Origin: Phlegmacium glaucopus
Taxonomy: Eukaryota > Basidiomycota > Agaricomycetes > Agaricales > Cortinariaceae
DNA length: 64,000 nt
Assembly (NCBI GenBank): GCA_015039465.1
Contig: MU130211.1
Coordinates: 1-64,000, forward strand
Direction of reading: 5' to 3'
In this document: piece by piece, positions 45,505 through 56,212 of the stretch
How positions within the stretch are numbered: position 1 is the first letter of the stretch
Layout of the letters: the number at the start of each line of letters is the position of its first letter
Translations under genes and position numbers: made by a program
Notes under the pieces: model-generated
What the model saw: only the letters and a program-made list of their open reading frames with translations
Told to the model about the DNA's origin: nothing
The model's database searches: none

Positions 45505-45810
45505 TGGATGGGCGTGGATTAGGCGGTTTCTTGTGGGAAATTGCAAGCAATGTGAACACCCAGGGCCTTGTGTATTATATTATTTCAACATGAAATGAGG
45601 ACTTATAAAATATAACGATGAATGTCAGTGACAGATGGATTCAAAGCGGAGATATATACTGAATCAGACTAGTTCAAGACCTATACTTAGTAGTATTATC
45701 TATCAGTAAGCTTCGACGTTCTCGACGGTCAACAAGTATAGCGGCTAAGCTAGTAATTGACTCTACAGATTTACACTTGCACACCACGAAAAATTATCCC
45801 ACCACTAATA

Positions 45811-46590
45811 CCACATAGACGGGCGAGATCACGATACGATCCACGAGCGAGGGATACGAGGCTGCCGGTGCCAGCGATGGTAATACTTCACGATCATCTT
45901 CAATATTATACTCTGAACTGTTTCTGTTTACTATATTTTTCAATCAGGACTTGAAATACTGCATCGAAATATCTCTGCGAGTGCCTATCATGACTCCCGA
46001 GAACGCTTCCCTCCTCCACGATGCAATCCATTTACCCGTAAAGACATCCTCATATCACGGAAGCACCTTCGTTTTCTAGGATTCTTCACCTTTTCGTTCA
46101 GAAGATACAGGTAAATGTACTATCGCCCAAATGATTTTAGAATCTTGCAAATCGAACGGTTCACTTGACGCCTGTTCCTTCTCCTCTCGCGCAAGCTTGG
46201 AGAGAAACACAGATAAAAATGTTATTGCTACCCTTAAATACCTGCTCTGTGTGACTGTAGCAGAACTTAAACGGTTCATAGTGAAATTTGTCGACGTTTC
46301 AGAAGGCTGTGGAGACGCAGATGCCTTCCGCTCTATTTTTTCATCACGGCGAGTCAACGGGAAACACACATTGTTAATTGGTTGAACCAGAACTCTACTA
46401 TTTGTTCGACTTGGACCTTGACCAAAATAACAGCCAGACGAAAAGAGACGTCGAGATATTCGCTCAAAATTCGAAAGGATACGAAGTGACCATCATATTC
46501 CTGAATCGCTTGTTTGGCCGATATTCAAACACTTGTTTCCAAGACGAATATGTTGTTCAGTAGCGCTTGAGAAATAATTCAAGGAAGGGT
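45811..46590 (+). pseudogene. NACHT NTPase pseudogene 2
   Basis: The start codon position reads ATA. Exon 1 is shortened, missing the MFSSNS...YYHVRGD part. The P-loop reads ...RYR(W)TGK-like with the Gly-rich loop altered (gatacaggtaaatgtac). Blocks equivalent to GTLGASFFFSR and LIATxAYQLC are present. The same ~150-bp deletion as in pseudogene 1 removes Walker B, and the sequence switches to a cyclase fragment at about 46590. Confidence 0.8.
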
Positions 46591-46961
46591 TAAGAAACAT
46601 GCTTGGTAGCGAGGCGGAGTCCCTTTCTTTGGCTGCATGAATTCTTGCAGCAATCACCGTTGATATAGTGGACCATCGGGACCTTGAAACCCTCCTTTCT
46701 CTGCAGAGTGAAGGTGGTTCATGGCCCTGGGGCGATAGTCGGATCTATAAAGCTCCAGGAACGGCAATCCGAATTCGCAATGACAGCGTAACGACTGCCT
46801 TGTCCATTCATGCTATTCGACAGGTCGAAGAAGTGACGCAAATTAACAAGCAAACTTTGACCAAACAGATCAATAGACCTCTTTCCCTGCCGAAATTCAC
46901 CAATGACTTGGGGAAAAAGTTTCTGAATTTTGGGTTTCCGGAAACCTTCATAATGTAAAAA
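46591..46961 (+). pseudogene. Truncated terpenoid cyclase (last exon)
   Basis: From about 46591 the sequence follows the final exon of 24000-25830. After a TGA (LSLAA*) it reads VDHRDLETLLSLQSEGGSW, then IYKAPGTAIRIRNDSVTTA, then LPKFTNDLGKK and a shifted C-terminus. The HAD domain and the DxDTT motif are absent, so it cannot be a cyclase. Its 3' flank (46960-47150) resembles that of the intact gene (25850-26030). Confidence 0.85.
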
Positions 46962-47486
46962 TTCCATAGAAAACAGTTGGATTATGGGATTCGTGAGGTG
47001 TGCCCCTGGTGTGCCCTTCCATCTGATATAGCAGAATATTACGTCACCAATCGGCACCCCCCACAATATCTCATTCATTGTTGAAGTTATTCCTTAGCCA
47101 CTTTACATAGAGCTATTACAACATATAATATGATTCCAGTTGGTCCGGTAAAGATTCAACGGCCGTTTTTGAGTTGTCGTGTTTGCCGTATCATCCTGCC
47201 GTAGCGGAGCTCCAACTTCCGTTGTCACAGGTCAAACAACTTGAAAGTTGAAGACACGTCCGTTTGAGATCCCCTGGGAGGCATGGCGCGTTCAGGACCA
47301 TTACCACAGGAGACTCAGGTTACTAACATCGCCTTAAATAAGTTGTTGACAAATAGAAGGCACTCGACAATACCGAGGCAGCTGAGGCCGCAGCTCGGCA
47401 ATGTAATGTATGTGGACCTCGGGCCTCTACTTTCAATTTCCTTGGTTGACATATTAGCATTGAAGGTAGCGCAGCAGACATTTTTA

Positions 47487-47962
47487 CTTGTGGGTGAAGG
47501 CCATCGCTCCGCGTGGCAGATACGAGTCCCTTTAAATGAAATTATACTGGTATTTTTATAGCGTCTTTGTGAGCGTTGAGTTTCTTAAAGACGCGATTGA
47601 CAGAGTTTTCGCGCGGCAAACAAGGCCATCACCATCAACACGTGCAATCACGGAAGTTACCGGCAAGTCCTTTGAAGGCCGCATCCGCTTATAAGAACTT
47701 GTGGGTGAGGGCCATCGCTCCGCGTGGCATATACAAGTCCCTCCGAATGAAATTATACTGGTATTTTTATGGCGTCTTCGTGAGCGTTGAGTTTCTTAAA
47801 GACGCCAGGGATTGACAGACAAAACAGTGAGTAAATTATTTTCGCACGGCAAACAAGGCCATCACCATCAACACGTGCAATCACGGAAGTTACCGGTAAG
47901 TCCTTTGAAGCCCGCATCCGCTTATAAGAACGAGCCCCTAAAGGGGACTCGTAACTACCAGC
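47487..47962. mobile_element. Two tandem copies of the 23545-23750 MITE-like element
   Basis: Copy a (47487-47697) lacks the right terminal stem. Copy b (47698-47962) has an extra ~30 bp near 47815-47845 and keeps the stem GCCCCTAAAGGGGACTCGTA. Identity to the copy near 23545 is high, including the flank 'cttgtgggt.agggccatcgctccgcgtgg'. They lie immediately upstream of the third epoxide hydrolase. Confidence 0.65.
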
Positions 47963-48114
47963 AGGCGAGAGGCTAACACGACTAGGCAGACCCTTACGCC
48001 TGCGATGGAGAAGGTGCTCGTTGGCCGACCGGCACGGTGTATGACAGTCTGGTCACATAGTACTTATTCGCTTACCCTCAAGTCCTTTGTCTCCAAACAT
48101 CTCGGACTGCACCA

Positions 48115-49299
48115 ATGAACGAAAACTCTATTCGTTCAACAACCACTCGACGGGGCTTTTTGTACTCTTACCATTACAATGCTTCTAGTACAGAGAAGCC
48201 TACTATTCTTTTCCTTCACGGCTTTCCTTCCACCCATCACGATTGGGCGTCGCAGATAACGAATTTCTCCAGCAAAGGATATGGTGTGATCGCCCCAGAT
48301 CTCCTGGGTTATGGAAATACTAGCGCTCCAGACGATGTGAACCAATATAAGAGGCTGGATATGGTTGAAGACATCATCGACATCTTGAAGGATCTGAGCA
48401 TCGACACAGTTATCGGTGTTGGACATGACTGGTATCTGGAACTCGCAAATTCATTCTGTACTTGACTGATATTATGGCAAGGGGCTGCCTCCTACTTTCG
48501 CGCCTCCTCAACACCCATGTTGATCGCTTTTTGGGCGCAGCATTCCTTGCAGTCGGATACATACCACCTCAACCCAACTTCGACTACTATGCGCATCTCG
48601 CCGAGTTGAACAAGCTTGTTGGTTATGACGTCTTTGGTTATCAGAAGTTCTTTGCAGACGACGATGCACCTGCTCTCATCGAAAAGCAGGCAAGTGTCTC
48701 ATAGACCTCGATGGGTCACATTCTTATGCTTGGTCCTCTTTAGATCGACTCTTTTTATAGCTTACTCTTTCCTAACGACCCGTCAATCTGGAAGACTGAT
48801 TTAGCGCCGCTCGGCAAAGCCAGGGAGTGGATCGGGCAAAACAAGCAGCTTCCTAGGGCTGAATATTGGACCGCTGAGGTATGGCCAGATCTCTGATAGC
48901 CAATCTGTCCTAAATTCCGCTATAGATACAGGAGGACCATAAGAATGCTCTGCTCAAGAAAGGTCTCCGGGGACCGTGTAACTGGTATAAAGGACACATC
49001 AATGGAATGAACAATGCAGACGAAGCCTGTAAGCTGATATTCATCTCCGACTCCCATGAAGTTTTTTTTTAAGACACTCCACAGCGATTCCGAAGGAGGC
49101 TTACCATATTAGCATTCCTATCTTCTTTGGTGGAGCACTGAAGGATTATATCTGCCTTTCGGTCCCCGCAAAATCGATGATGGGCAAGACTTGCTCCAAT
49201 CTTGTCACCAAGGATTTTGATACGTCCCATTGGATCATGTTGGAGGCTTCTAACGAACTCAATGAAGCATTAGGTCAATTTTTTGGTTCTCTTGAGTAG
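48115..49299 (+). CDS. Soluble epoxide hydrolase-like alpha/beta hydrolase, copy 3
   Basis: Five exons as in the other copies. The nucleophile elbow is the canonical GVGHDWG (copies 1 and 2 have Ala). The oxyanion motif is LFLHGFPSTHHDW, the lid Tyr motifs are FYSLLFPND and GPCNWYKG, and the catalytic His lies in DFDTSHWIMLEA. The region GGALKDYICLSVPAKS lacks the 21-bp duplication, so it is probably closest to the ancestral form and the most likely active copy. The second intron is again GC-AG (gaaaagcag|gcaagt). Confidence 0.85.
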
Positions 49300-49634
49300 T
49301 GGATGAGCGTGGATTGGCCTGTTTCTTGTAAGAAATTACTCCGTAGTACTTGTGTGTCTAGGAAGTGATGTGAACACTTGTGCCTCGTGTATTAGATTAT
49401 TTGGATATGAAGGTGGGAAATTGGGAATTCCGTAAAATACAACGATAAATGTCAGTGACGGATGGATTCAATGGGGTGATACATACTGAAATCAGACTAG
49501 TGCAAGACCTATACTTAGTAGTATAGATAATATTATCGATGAGTAAACCTTGACGTTCTCGACGGTCACCAAGTATAGCTGCTAAGCTAGTAGTTGACTC
49601 TACAGGTTTGCGGTTCCACAACCGCCAATACCAC

Positions 49635-51178
49635 ATGGACGGGCGAGATGACGATCCACGATCCACGAGCGAGGGATACGAGGCTGTCAGTGCCAGCGAC
49701 AGTAATACCACTGGTAATATGTTCAGTAGCAATTCTTCCTTCATCGGCGGTTCATACTACCATGTACGAGGTGACGCTCACTTCTCGCAGTTCCTTCAAG
49801 TCTCTCCTGGTGCGTCAAATTCACGATCTCCTGCCATCTTCACCACTGTATTCTAAACTTTGTGTTTACAATTAGGACTTGAAATACTCCATCGAAATAT
49901 CTCTGCGAGTGCCTGTCATGACTCCAGAGAACGCTTCCCTCCACCACGATGCCATCCATCCACACGTAAAGACATCCTCGCTACAATAATGGATCATATC
50001 ACGGAAACACCTCACCTTCGTCTTCCAAGATTCTTCTCCTTTTCGGTTCAGAAGGTACAGGGAAATCTGCTATCGCCCAAACGATTGCAGAATATTGCAA
50101 ATCAAACGGTACCCTTGGCGCCTCTTTCTTCTTCTCTCGCATGAGCTCGGAGAGAAACACAGACAAAAATCTTATTGCTACGATTGCATACCAGCTCTGT
50201 GTGACTGTACCAGAGCTCAAACGGTTCATAGTGAAAGCTGTCGAAGATGACCTGTCGACGTTTCAGAAGGATGTGGATACACAGATGGAGAGGTTGATCA
50301 TAAATCCAATCGTCCAAGCGACCAACGAAGGTCTTACCCTCAGATACCCGATTCCTATCGTCGTAGATGGGCTTGATGAATGCGAAGGCGTTAAAGAACA
50401 GTGCGCCTTCTTGAGAGCCATAACTGGACGACATAACCTTCCGCTCTATTTCTTCATCACGAGTCGACGGGAAACACACATTGTTAATTGGTTGAACCAG
50501 GGCCCTACTATTTGTTCGACCTTGGACCTTGACCAAAATCACACCCAGACAAAAAGAGACATCGAGGCATATATTTGCTCAGAATTTGAAAGGATACGAG
50601 GTGTTCATCATATTCCTGAAGCGCTCGGTTGGCCCAGTCAAGCCGATATTCAAACACTTGTTTCCAAGACTATGTTGTTTAGCCGTGCTTCAGAAATAAT
50701 GGAGTTTATTGACGATCAAAAGGATTCTCCACAAAATCGACTTGAGGTCATCCTTCGAACATCGAGCCCTGGCGGCCATTTCTCAAGGTCCGAGATGCTC
50801 CCCGGCCTTTCGACTTCTGCAGCAACTAATCAGGTCAAGCCAAAGTCAAAGTCCAGTCGTGGGGAGAATACCGGTACCGTGATCAGTGGAAAAGTCGAAG
50901 TAGATGGCCTTAGATATCGCAGGCGACCGAACGTAGGGTCTGATGCAATTGGTCAATATCCCATAGGAACAAAAATCGGTATTACTGGATTCACTCGGGA
51001 AGGAACTACTGTTGTTAAGGGAGACGCGTGAGTGGGGCAGTCTGAATTATCTATAACTGGAAGTGATACTCATGTACTATCGTGGTTTAGAAGGTGGGCT
51101 AGGCTGAGCAATGGATATTGGGTGGCGCTTGCCAATGGAAAATACGTCTCATGGTCTGGCTCTATACCGCAGTGTTAG
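49635..51178 (+). pseudogene. NACHT-SH3b gene copy 3, frameshifted before the P-loop
   Basis: Exons 49635-49809, 49876-51027 and 51091-51178 parallel the intact copy at 52825. Exon 2 gives LEILHRNISASACHDSRERF and ILATIMDHITETP. Then a 5-bp duplication (CACCT, ~50011) shifts the frame, so the P-loop GSEGTGKSAIAQT lies in another frame. The rest is open: FFFSRMSSERNTDK, IPIVVDGLDECEG (Walker B), LYFFITSRRETH, GWPSQADIQTLVSK, then a single SH3b-like domain split by an intron (VEVDGLRYRRRP...; RWARLSNGYWVALANGKYVS). Without a rescue it cannot make a full NTPase. A downstream start at 50141 would give a P-loop-less protein. Confidence 0.8.
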
Positions 51179-51179
51179 T

Positions 51180-52414
51180 AGCGCTAGCGGAAGATCATAT
51201 TGAAGGAAGAAATGATCGGGTCAGATGCAGATATACAGGTCTCCTTGGCTGAGTCATTATGTAGAGTCACTCGGTGATCATCGCAGAAGGGGATAAAATA
51301 GGTGCGATTGGGACGGCACCATGATGAGAAGGAAGTCAGCACTAGCTTAGTAGCAAAAATGCTAGCATGACTGAAAGAACGCACGTTTCGATTTTTCATA
51401 GGATGAGATTGACAACTGTACGCATAGTCTCCCTATTGGATTCATGCTAGAATTACACGTACAGTCTATAACGTATACAGGACAGATTCTAGTATACATC
51501 AAGCCAGTTTAAGGAGTTTGATCAGGAGTAAAAAAAGACCCGCAACCGGAAGGACAGGCACTCACCAAGGTTGAAATGTTCATATGAGATGGAGGCCATG
51601 CGGGCCAAAATTAAGAGCGCCAACATATGATCATATCTTTGAACAAAAATCTGAGCAACTCTACCTTACTGTCATTAGGAGTTTGGGAAGATAATAGAGT
51701 CCGGTAATGGGCAGGAAAGAAAATCTAAGTCACGTGGATTAGTGAACGTTACATAATGTTTTCTAGGCTCGTGATGGTCCTCGCGGCACGGTCTTTTGGC
51801 TGACCTTGAAAGCTTCGACGATTTCTGACCTGCCCTAAACTAATTTTCAGCTTTCCTCAATTCTACGCCGCTTGCACCACATTCCCCCTCATATTTTGTG
51901 CGGGTTAAATAAAAGCATAGATATTATAAGCCCTTCAATTTTTTCTGATCCAAACAGTCTCTTATTTCCCTTGGAATCGGGCTTTTCTACTTTGAACTTT
52001 ATGCCTCGTTTGCCAACCAATTCATTTCTTTTTTTCTTTCTCAAGAGGCTATATTTATAAAAAGTGCTTTCCTTGTTCAAATGACAAATTTCAGCGTTCA
52101 AAACAATCTCGAAGTTGTGAAATTGCAATTTTATGTTGTGGAGTTTAGGGGAGGTCAAAACATGTCGAACCTTTTTATAAGTAGAAAGTAGTGTGGGAGC
52201 CATGCGGGGATTCCTATACTGGTCTGTATATCGCAAGATTCATATACAGACGGTCACCGGTCTAAATGTTATCAACCTTCAAATTCAGGTCAGTCTAAAG
52301 TCTATGTCGAATGAAAGAACATCATACTTACAAAAATTTAAATTTCATTTGCTAGGGGATAACTACTACAGCCGGACATAAAAGTCTCAAATGCCGAGAG
52401 GAAAGAGGAGGAAA
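51180..52414. other. 3' flank of NACHT copy 3, duplicated after copy 4
   Basis: 51180-51830 resembles 55465-55980 ('ggagatcatattaaag', 'ttcataggatgagattgacaactgtac'), and 52290-52375 resembles 55995-56070 ('tgtcgaatgaaa', 'catttactaggggatgactgctaca'). No gene recognised in the interval. Confidence 0.55.
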
Positions 52415-52419
52415 GGTAC

Positions 52420-52608
52420 TGTTGGAATGGGTATCCGCGTGCGAGCTGCAAGGAGCACGGACCAGCGGGTATTAATAAGCACGTAGTTAGGGTATATAAG
52501 GATGAGTACAGTACGTAGTTACTCATCCGTTTGCAATGAGTTAACGCTATCTACTCTGCCAAACGGAATTGTATTAGGTCTACGAACAGCGCGACTGGTA
52601 TTTTTACA
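52420..52608 (+). mobile_element. Solo LTR (189 bp) with exact TSD GGTAC
   Basis: Begins TGTTGGAATGGG and ends TATTTTTACA. An exact 5-bp duplication GGTAC lies at 52415-52419 and 52609-52613. It contains a TATA-like 'tatataagg' near 52493. It sits about 220 bp upstream of the start of the intact NACHT-SH3b gene, so it could supply promoter or regulatory sequence. Confidence 0.85.
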
Positions 52609-52824
52609 GGTACCAGTTGCCATAATTTAAACCATTTAATTGATGAAAAATTGACTGCACGATTAAGATAGCACATCATCTGTTTGTAAAATACGGTCTA
52701 CAGCATAGTCTGGGGGTTAGAGAAGATGAGGAATTGCCATTTTGGGCCTGACATATCCGCTTTTGGGCACAATAAAGAAAGAGATCGACCCCGGGTATTT
52801 GTTCGGTGCCCCCCTGCCTACCAC

Positions 52825-55462
52825 ATGGACGGGCGATATGATGACCCACGACCAACGAGCGAGGCTTGCGAGACTGCCGGTGCCAACGATGGAAATACCA
52901 CTGGGAATATGTTCAGTAGCAACTCTTGCTTTATGGGTGGTTCATACTACCATGTACGAGGTGACGCTCACTTCTCGTCGTTGCCTCAAGTCTCTCCTGG
53001 TGCGCCAAATTCACAATCTCCATCCATCTTTAATATGCTATCCTAAACTTTTGTGTTTACTATATCTTTCAATCAGGACTTGAAATACTCCATCGAAATA
53101 TCTCTGCGAGTGCCTGTCATGACTCCAGAGAACGCTTCCCTCCACCACGATGCCATCCATCCACACGTAAAGACATCCTCGCTACAATAATGGATCATAT
53201 CACGGAAACACCTTCGTCTTCCAAGATTCTTCTCCTTTTCGGTTCAGAAGGTACAGGGAAATCTGCTATCGCCCAAACGATTGTAGAACGTTGCAAATCG
53301 AAGGGTACCCTTGGCGCCTCTTTCTTCTTCTCTCGCGTAAGCTCGGAGAGAAACACAGATAAAAACCTTATTGCTACGCTTGCATACCAGCTCTGTGTGG
53401 CTATACCGGAGCTTAAACGGTTCATAGTGAAATCTGTCGAAGATGATATGTCGACGTTTCAGAAGGATGTGGATACGCAGATGGAGAGATTGATCATAAA
53501 TCCAATGGTCCAAGCGACCAACGAAGGTACTACCCTCAGATATCCAATTCTTATTGTCGTAGATGGGCTTGATGAATGCGAAGGCGTTAAAGAACAGTGC
53601 GCCGTCTTGAGAGCCATAACTGGACGACATAACCATCCGCTCTATTTCTTCATCACGAGTCGACAGGAAACACACATTGTTAATTGGTTGAACCAGGGCC
53701 CTACTATTTGTTCGACCTTGGACCTTGACCAAGATCACACCCAGACGAGAAGAGACATCGAGGCATATATTCGGTCAGAATTCGAAAGGATACGAAGTGT
53801 TCATCATATCCCTGAAGCGCTCGGTTGGCCCAGTCAAGCCGATATTCAAACACTTGTTTCCAAGGCGCATATGTCGTTTAGCCATGCTTCAGAAATAATG
53901 GAGTTTATTGACGATCAAAAGGATTCTCCACAAAATCGACTTGAGGTCATCCTTCGAACATCGATCCCTGGCGGCCATTTCTCAAGATCCAACCTTGCGA
54001 CTTCTACAGAAATTAATCACGTCAAGCCAAAGCCAAAGTCCGGTCGTGAGGAGAATACCGGTAGCGTGATCACTGGCAGAGTCGAAGTAGATGGCCTTAG
54101 ATATCGCAGGCAACCGAATAAAGAATCTCATGTAATCGGTCTATATCCCATAGGAACAAAAATCAGCATTACTGGGTTCACTCAGGAGGGAACTACTGTT
54201 GTTGAAGGAGACGCGTGAGTGGGGCACTCTGAGTCTATAACTGGAAGTGATACTCATACACCGTTGTTTAGAAGGTGGGCTAGGTTGAGCAATGGATGTT
54301 GGGTGGCGCTTGCCAATGGAAAATATGTCTCATGGACTGGGTCCGAGATGGTCCCCGATCTTGCGACTTCTACAGCAACTAATCATGTCAACCCAGAGCC
54401 AACGTCCAGTCGTGAGGAGAATACCGGTACCGTGATCCCTGGTAGAGTCGAAGTAGATGGCCTTAGATATCGCAGACGACCGAATAAAGAGTCTGATGTG
54501 ATTGGTAAATATCCCATGGGAACAAAAATCGACATTACTGGGTTCACTCAGGAGGGAACTAGTGCGGTTAAAGGAGACGCGTGAGTGGGGCACTCGTGAA
54601 TTATCTGTAACTGAAAGTGATACTCACGCACCGTTGTTTAGAAGATGGGCTAGGCTAAGCAATGGATATTGGGTGGCACTTGGGAACGGAAAATACGTCT
54701 CATGGACTGGGTCCGAGATGCTCCCCGATCTTGCGACTTCTACAGCAACTAATCATGTCAACCCAGAGCCAACGTCCAGTCGTGAGGAGAATACCGGTAC
54801 CGTGATCCCTGGTAGAGTCGAAGTAGATGGCCTTAGATATCGCAGACGACCGAATAAAGAGTCTGATGTGATTGGTAAATATCCCATAGGAACAAAAATC
54901 GACATTACTGGGTTCACTCAGGAGGGAACTAGTGCGGTTAAAGGAGACGCGTGAGTGGGGCACTCGTGAATTATTTGTAACTGAAAGTGATACTCACGCA
55001 CCGTTGTTTAGAAGATGGGCTAGGCTGAGCAATGGATATTGGGTAGCGCTTGGGAACGGAAAATACGTCTCATGGACTGGGTCCGAGATGCTCCCCGACC
55101 TTGCGACTTCTACAGCAACTAATCACGTCAACCCAGAGCCAACGTCCAGTCGTGAGGAGAATACCGGTATCGTGATCCGTGGTAGAGTCGAAGTAGATGG
55201 CCTTAGATATCGCAGACGACCGAATAAAGAGTCTGATATGATTGGTAAATATCCCATAGGAACAAAAATCGACATTACTGGGTTCACTCAGGAGGGAACC
55301 ACTGTTGTTAGGGGAGACGCGTGAGTGGGGCAGTCTGAAGTGTCTTTAACTGGAAACGATACTCATATATCGTTGTTTAGAAGGTGGGCTAGGTTGAGCA
55401 ATGGATATTGGGTGGCGCTTGCGAATGGACAATACGTCTCATGGACTGGGTCTATCCCGTAG
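52825..55462 (+). CDS. NACHT NTPase with four SH3b-like repeats (NLR-type)
   Basis: Exons 52825-52999, 53077-54214, 54272-54580, 54642-54950, 55012-55320 and 55381-55462 give one 773-residue frame. N-terminal ~90 residues: MFSSNSCFMGGSYYHVRGD, then LEILHRNISASACHDSRERF and RCHPSTRKDILATIMDHI, the usual opening of mushroom NACHT proteins. NACHT: LLLFGSEGTGKSAIAQTI (Walker A), SFFFSRVSSERNTDKNLIAT, ILIVVDGLDECEG (Walker B), LYFFITSRQETHIVNWL. The winged-helix-like part ends GWPSQADIQTLVSK and DSPQNRLEVILR. C-terminus: four repeats of VEVDGLRYRRRPNKESDVIG, GKYPIGTKIDITGF and RWARLSNGYWVALGNGKYVS, matching bacterial SH3 (SH3_3/SH3b) folds. Fungal NACHT proteins act as NLR-like sensors. The start could also be the ATG at 52917. 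Confidence 0.85.
54215..55380 (+). repeat. Tandem exon-intron duplication encoding SH3b repeats
   Basis: Three consecutive 309-nt exons (54272-54580, 54642-54950, 55012-55320) are flanked by introns of 57-61 bp that are themselves near-identical (gtgagtggggca...ccgttgtttag). Every junction is in the same phase (two bases of the codon before, one after), so whole exons can be added or lost without breaking the frame. Adjacent units differ by only a handful of residues, showing recent expansion or homogenisation. Confidence 0.95.
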
Positions 55463-55464
55463 TG

Positions 55465-56212
55465 TTAGTAGCGCTAGCTGGAGATCATATTAAAGAAATA
55501 AATGATTCGGTCAGCCGCGAACATACAGGTCTCCGTGGCTGGGTAATTGTGTAGATGCCTGCCAAGTCATCGCAGATGAGGAAAAAATCGGTGCGATTGG
55601 GACGGCACTATGGTGAGAAGGAACTTAGCACTACAACACTGGCTAGCATGATTGAAAAAACGCACGTTTCGACTTTTCATAGGATGAGATTGACAACTGT
55701 ACGTATAGCCCCCCTATTGGATTCATTCTAGAATGACACGCAGAGTCCATAACTTAGACAGGACAGATTCCAGTACACAGGAGTCTGATCAGGAGTGAAC
55801 AAAGACGACAGGTGCAGGTCAGACGGGCCAAAATTAAGAACACCAACAGATGGTCAACCAGTCATATCTCACAAAAATCTGAGTTGGGGAAGATAATGCG
55901 GTCCAGTATGGGAAGAAAAGAAAAGACGCAAGTTTGAGTAGGTGAGCCTGAGTCATGTATTACATAATAATGTCATCTCTAGTTTCAACATTCAGGTTGG
56001 TCTGTGTCGAATGAAAAAAACATGATACTTACATAACTTTAGACCTCATTTACTAGGGGATGACTGCTACAACCAGCGATGTCTTATGTAGATGAGGTTC
56101 TTGGTCAGTTATTGAAACATGCTCAGTAATGCGCCCTAAGTCGCCTCTCTCACCCAGGAAATAGACAGTCTGCATACTCTCATGCTCTAGTCGGCTGGCA
56201 GATGTAACGAGT
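55465..56212. other. 3' flank of the NACHT-SH3b gene, no gene recognised
   Basis: Duplicate of part of 51180-52375. Beyond ~56070 the sequence is unassigned, and the minus-strand ORF at 56053-56238 has no recognisable features. Confidence 0.5.

Noticed and set aside
47283..47561. 92-residue plus-strand ORF before epoxide hydrolase 3
   Set aside because: Half of it lies in the MITE-like repeat and the rest has no recognisable features.
51872..52381. Small ORFs between NACHT copies 3 and 4
   Set aside because: No family motif, and the matching region after copy 4 does not keep them open.
53244..53738. A 164-residue minus-strand ORF (also at 50102-50542)
   Set aside because: It lies antisense to the NACHT coding exon and is conserved only because the sense gene is duplicated.
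54330..54963. Two 87-residue minus-strand ORFs that are nearly identical
   Set aside because: They are the antisense shadow of the duplicated SH3b exons.
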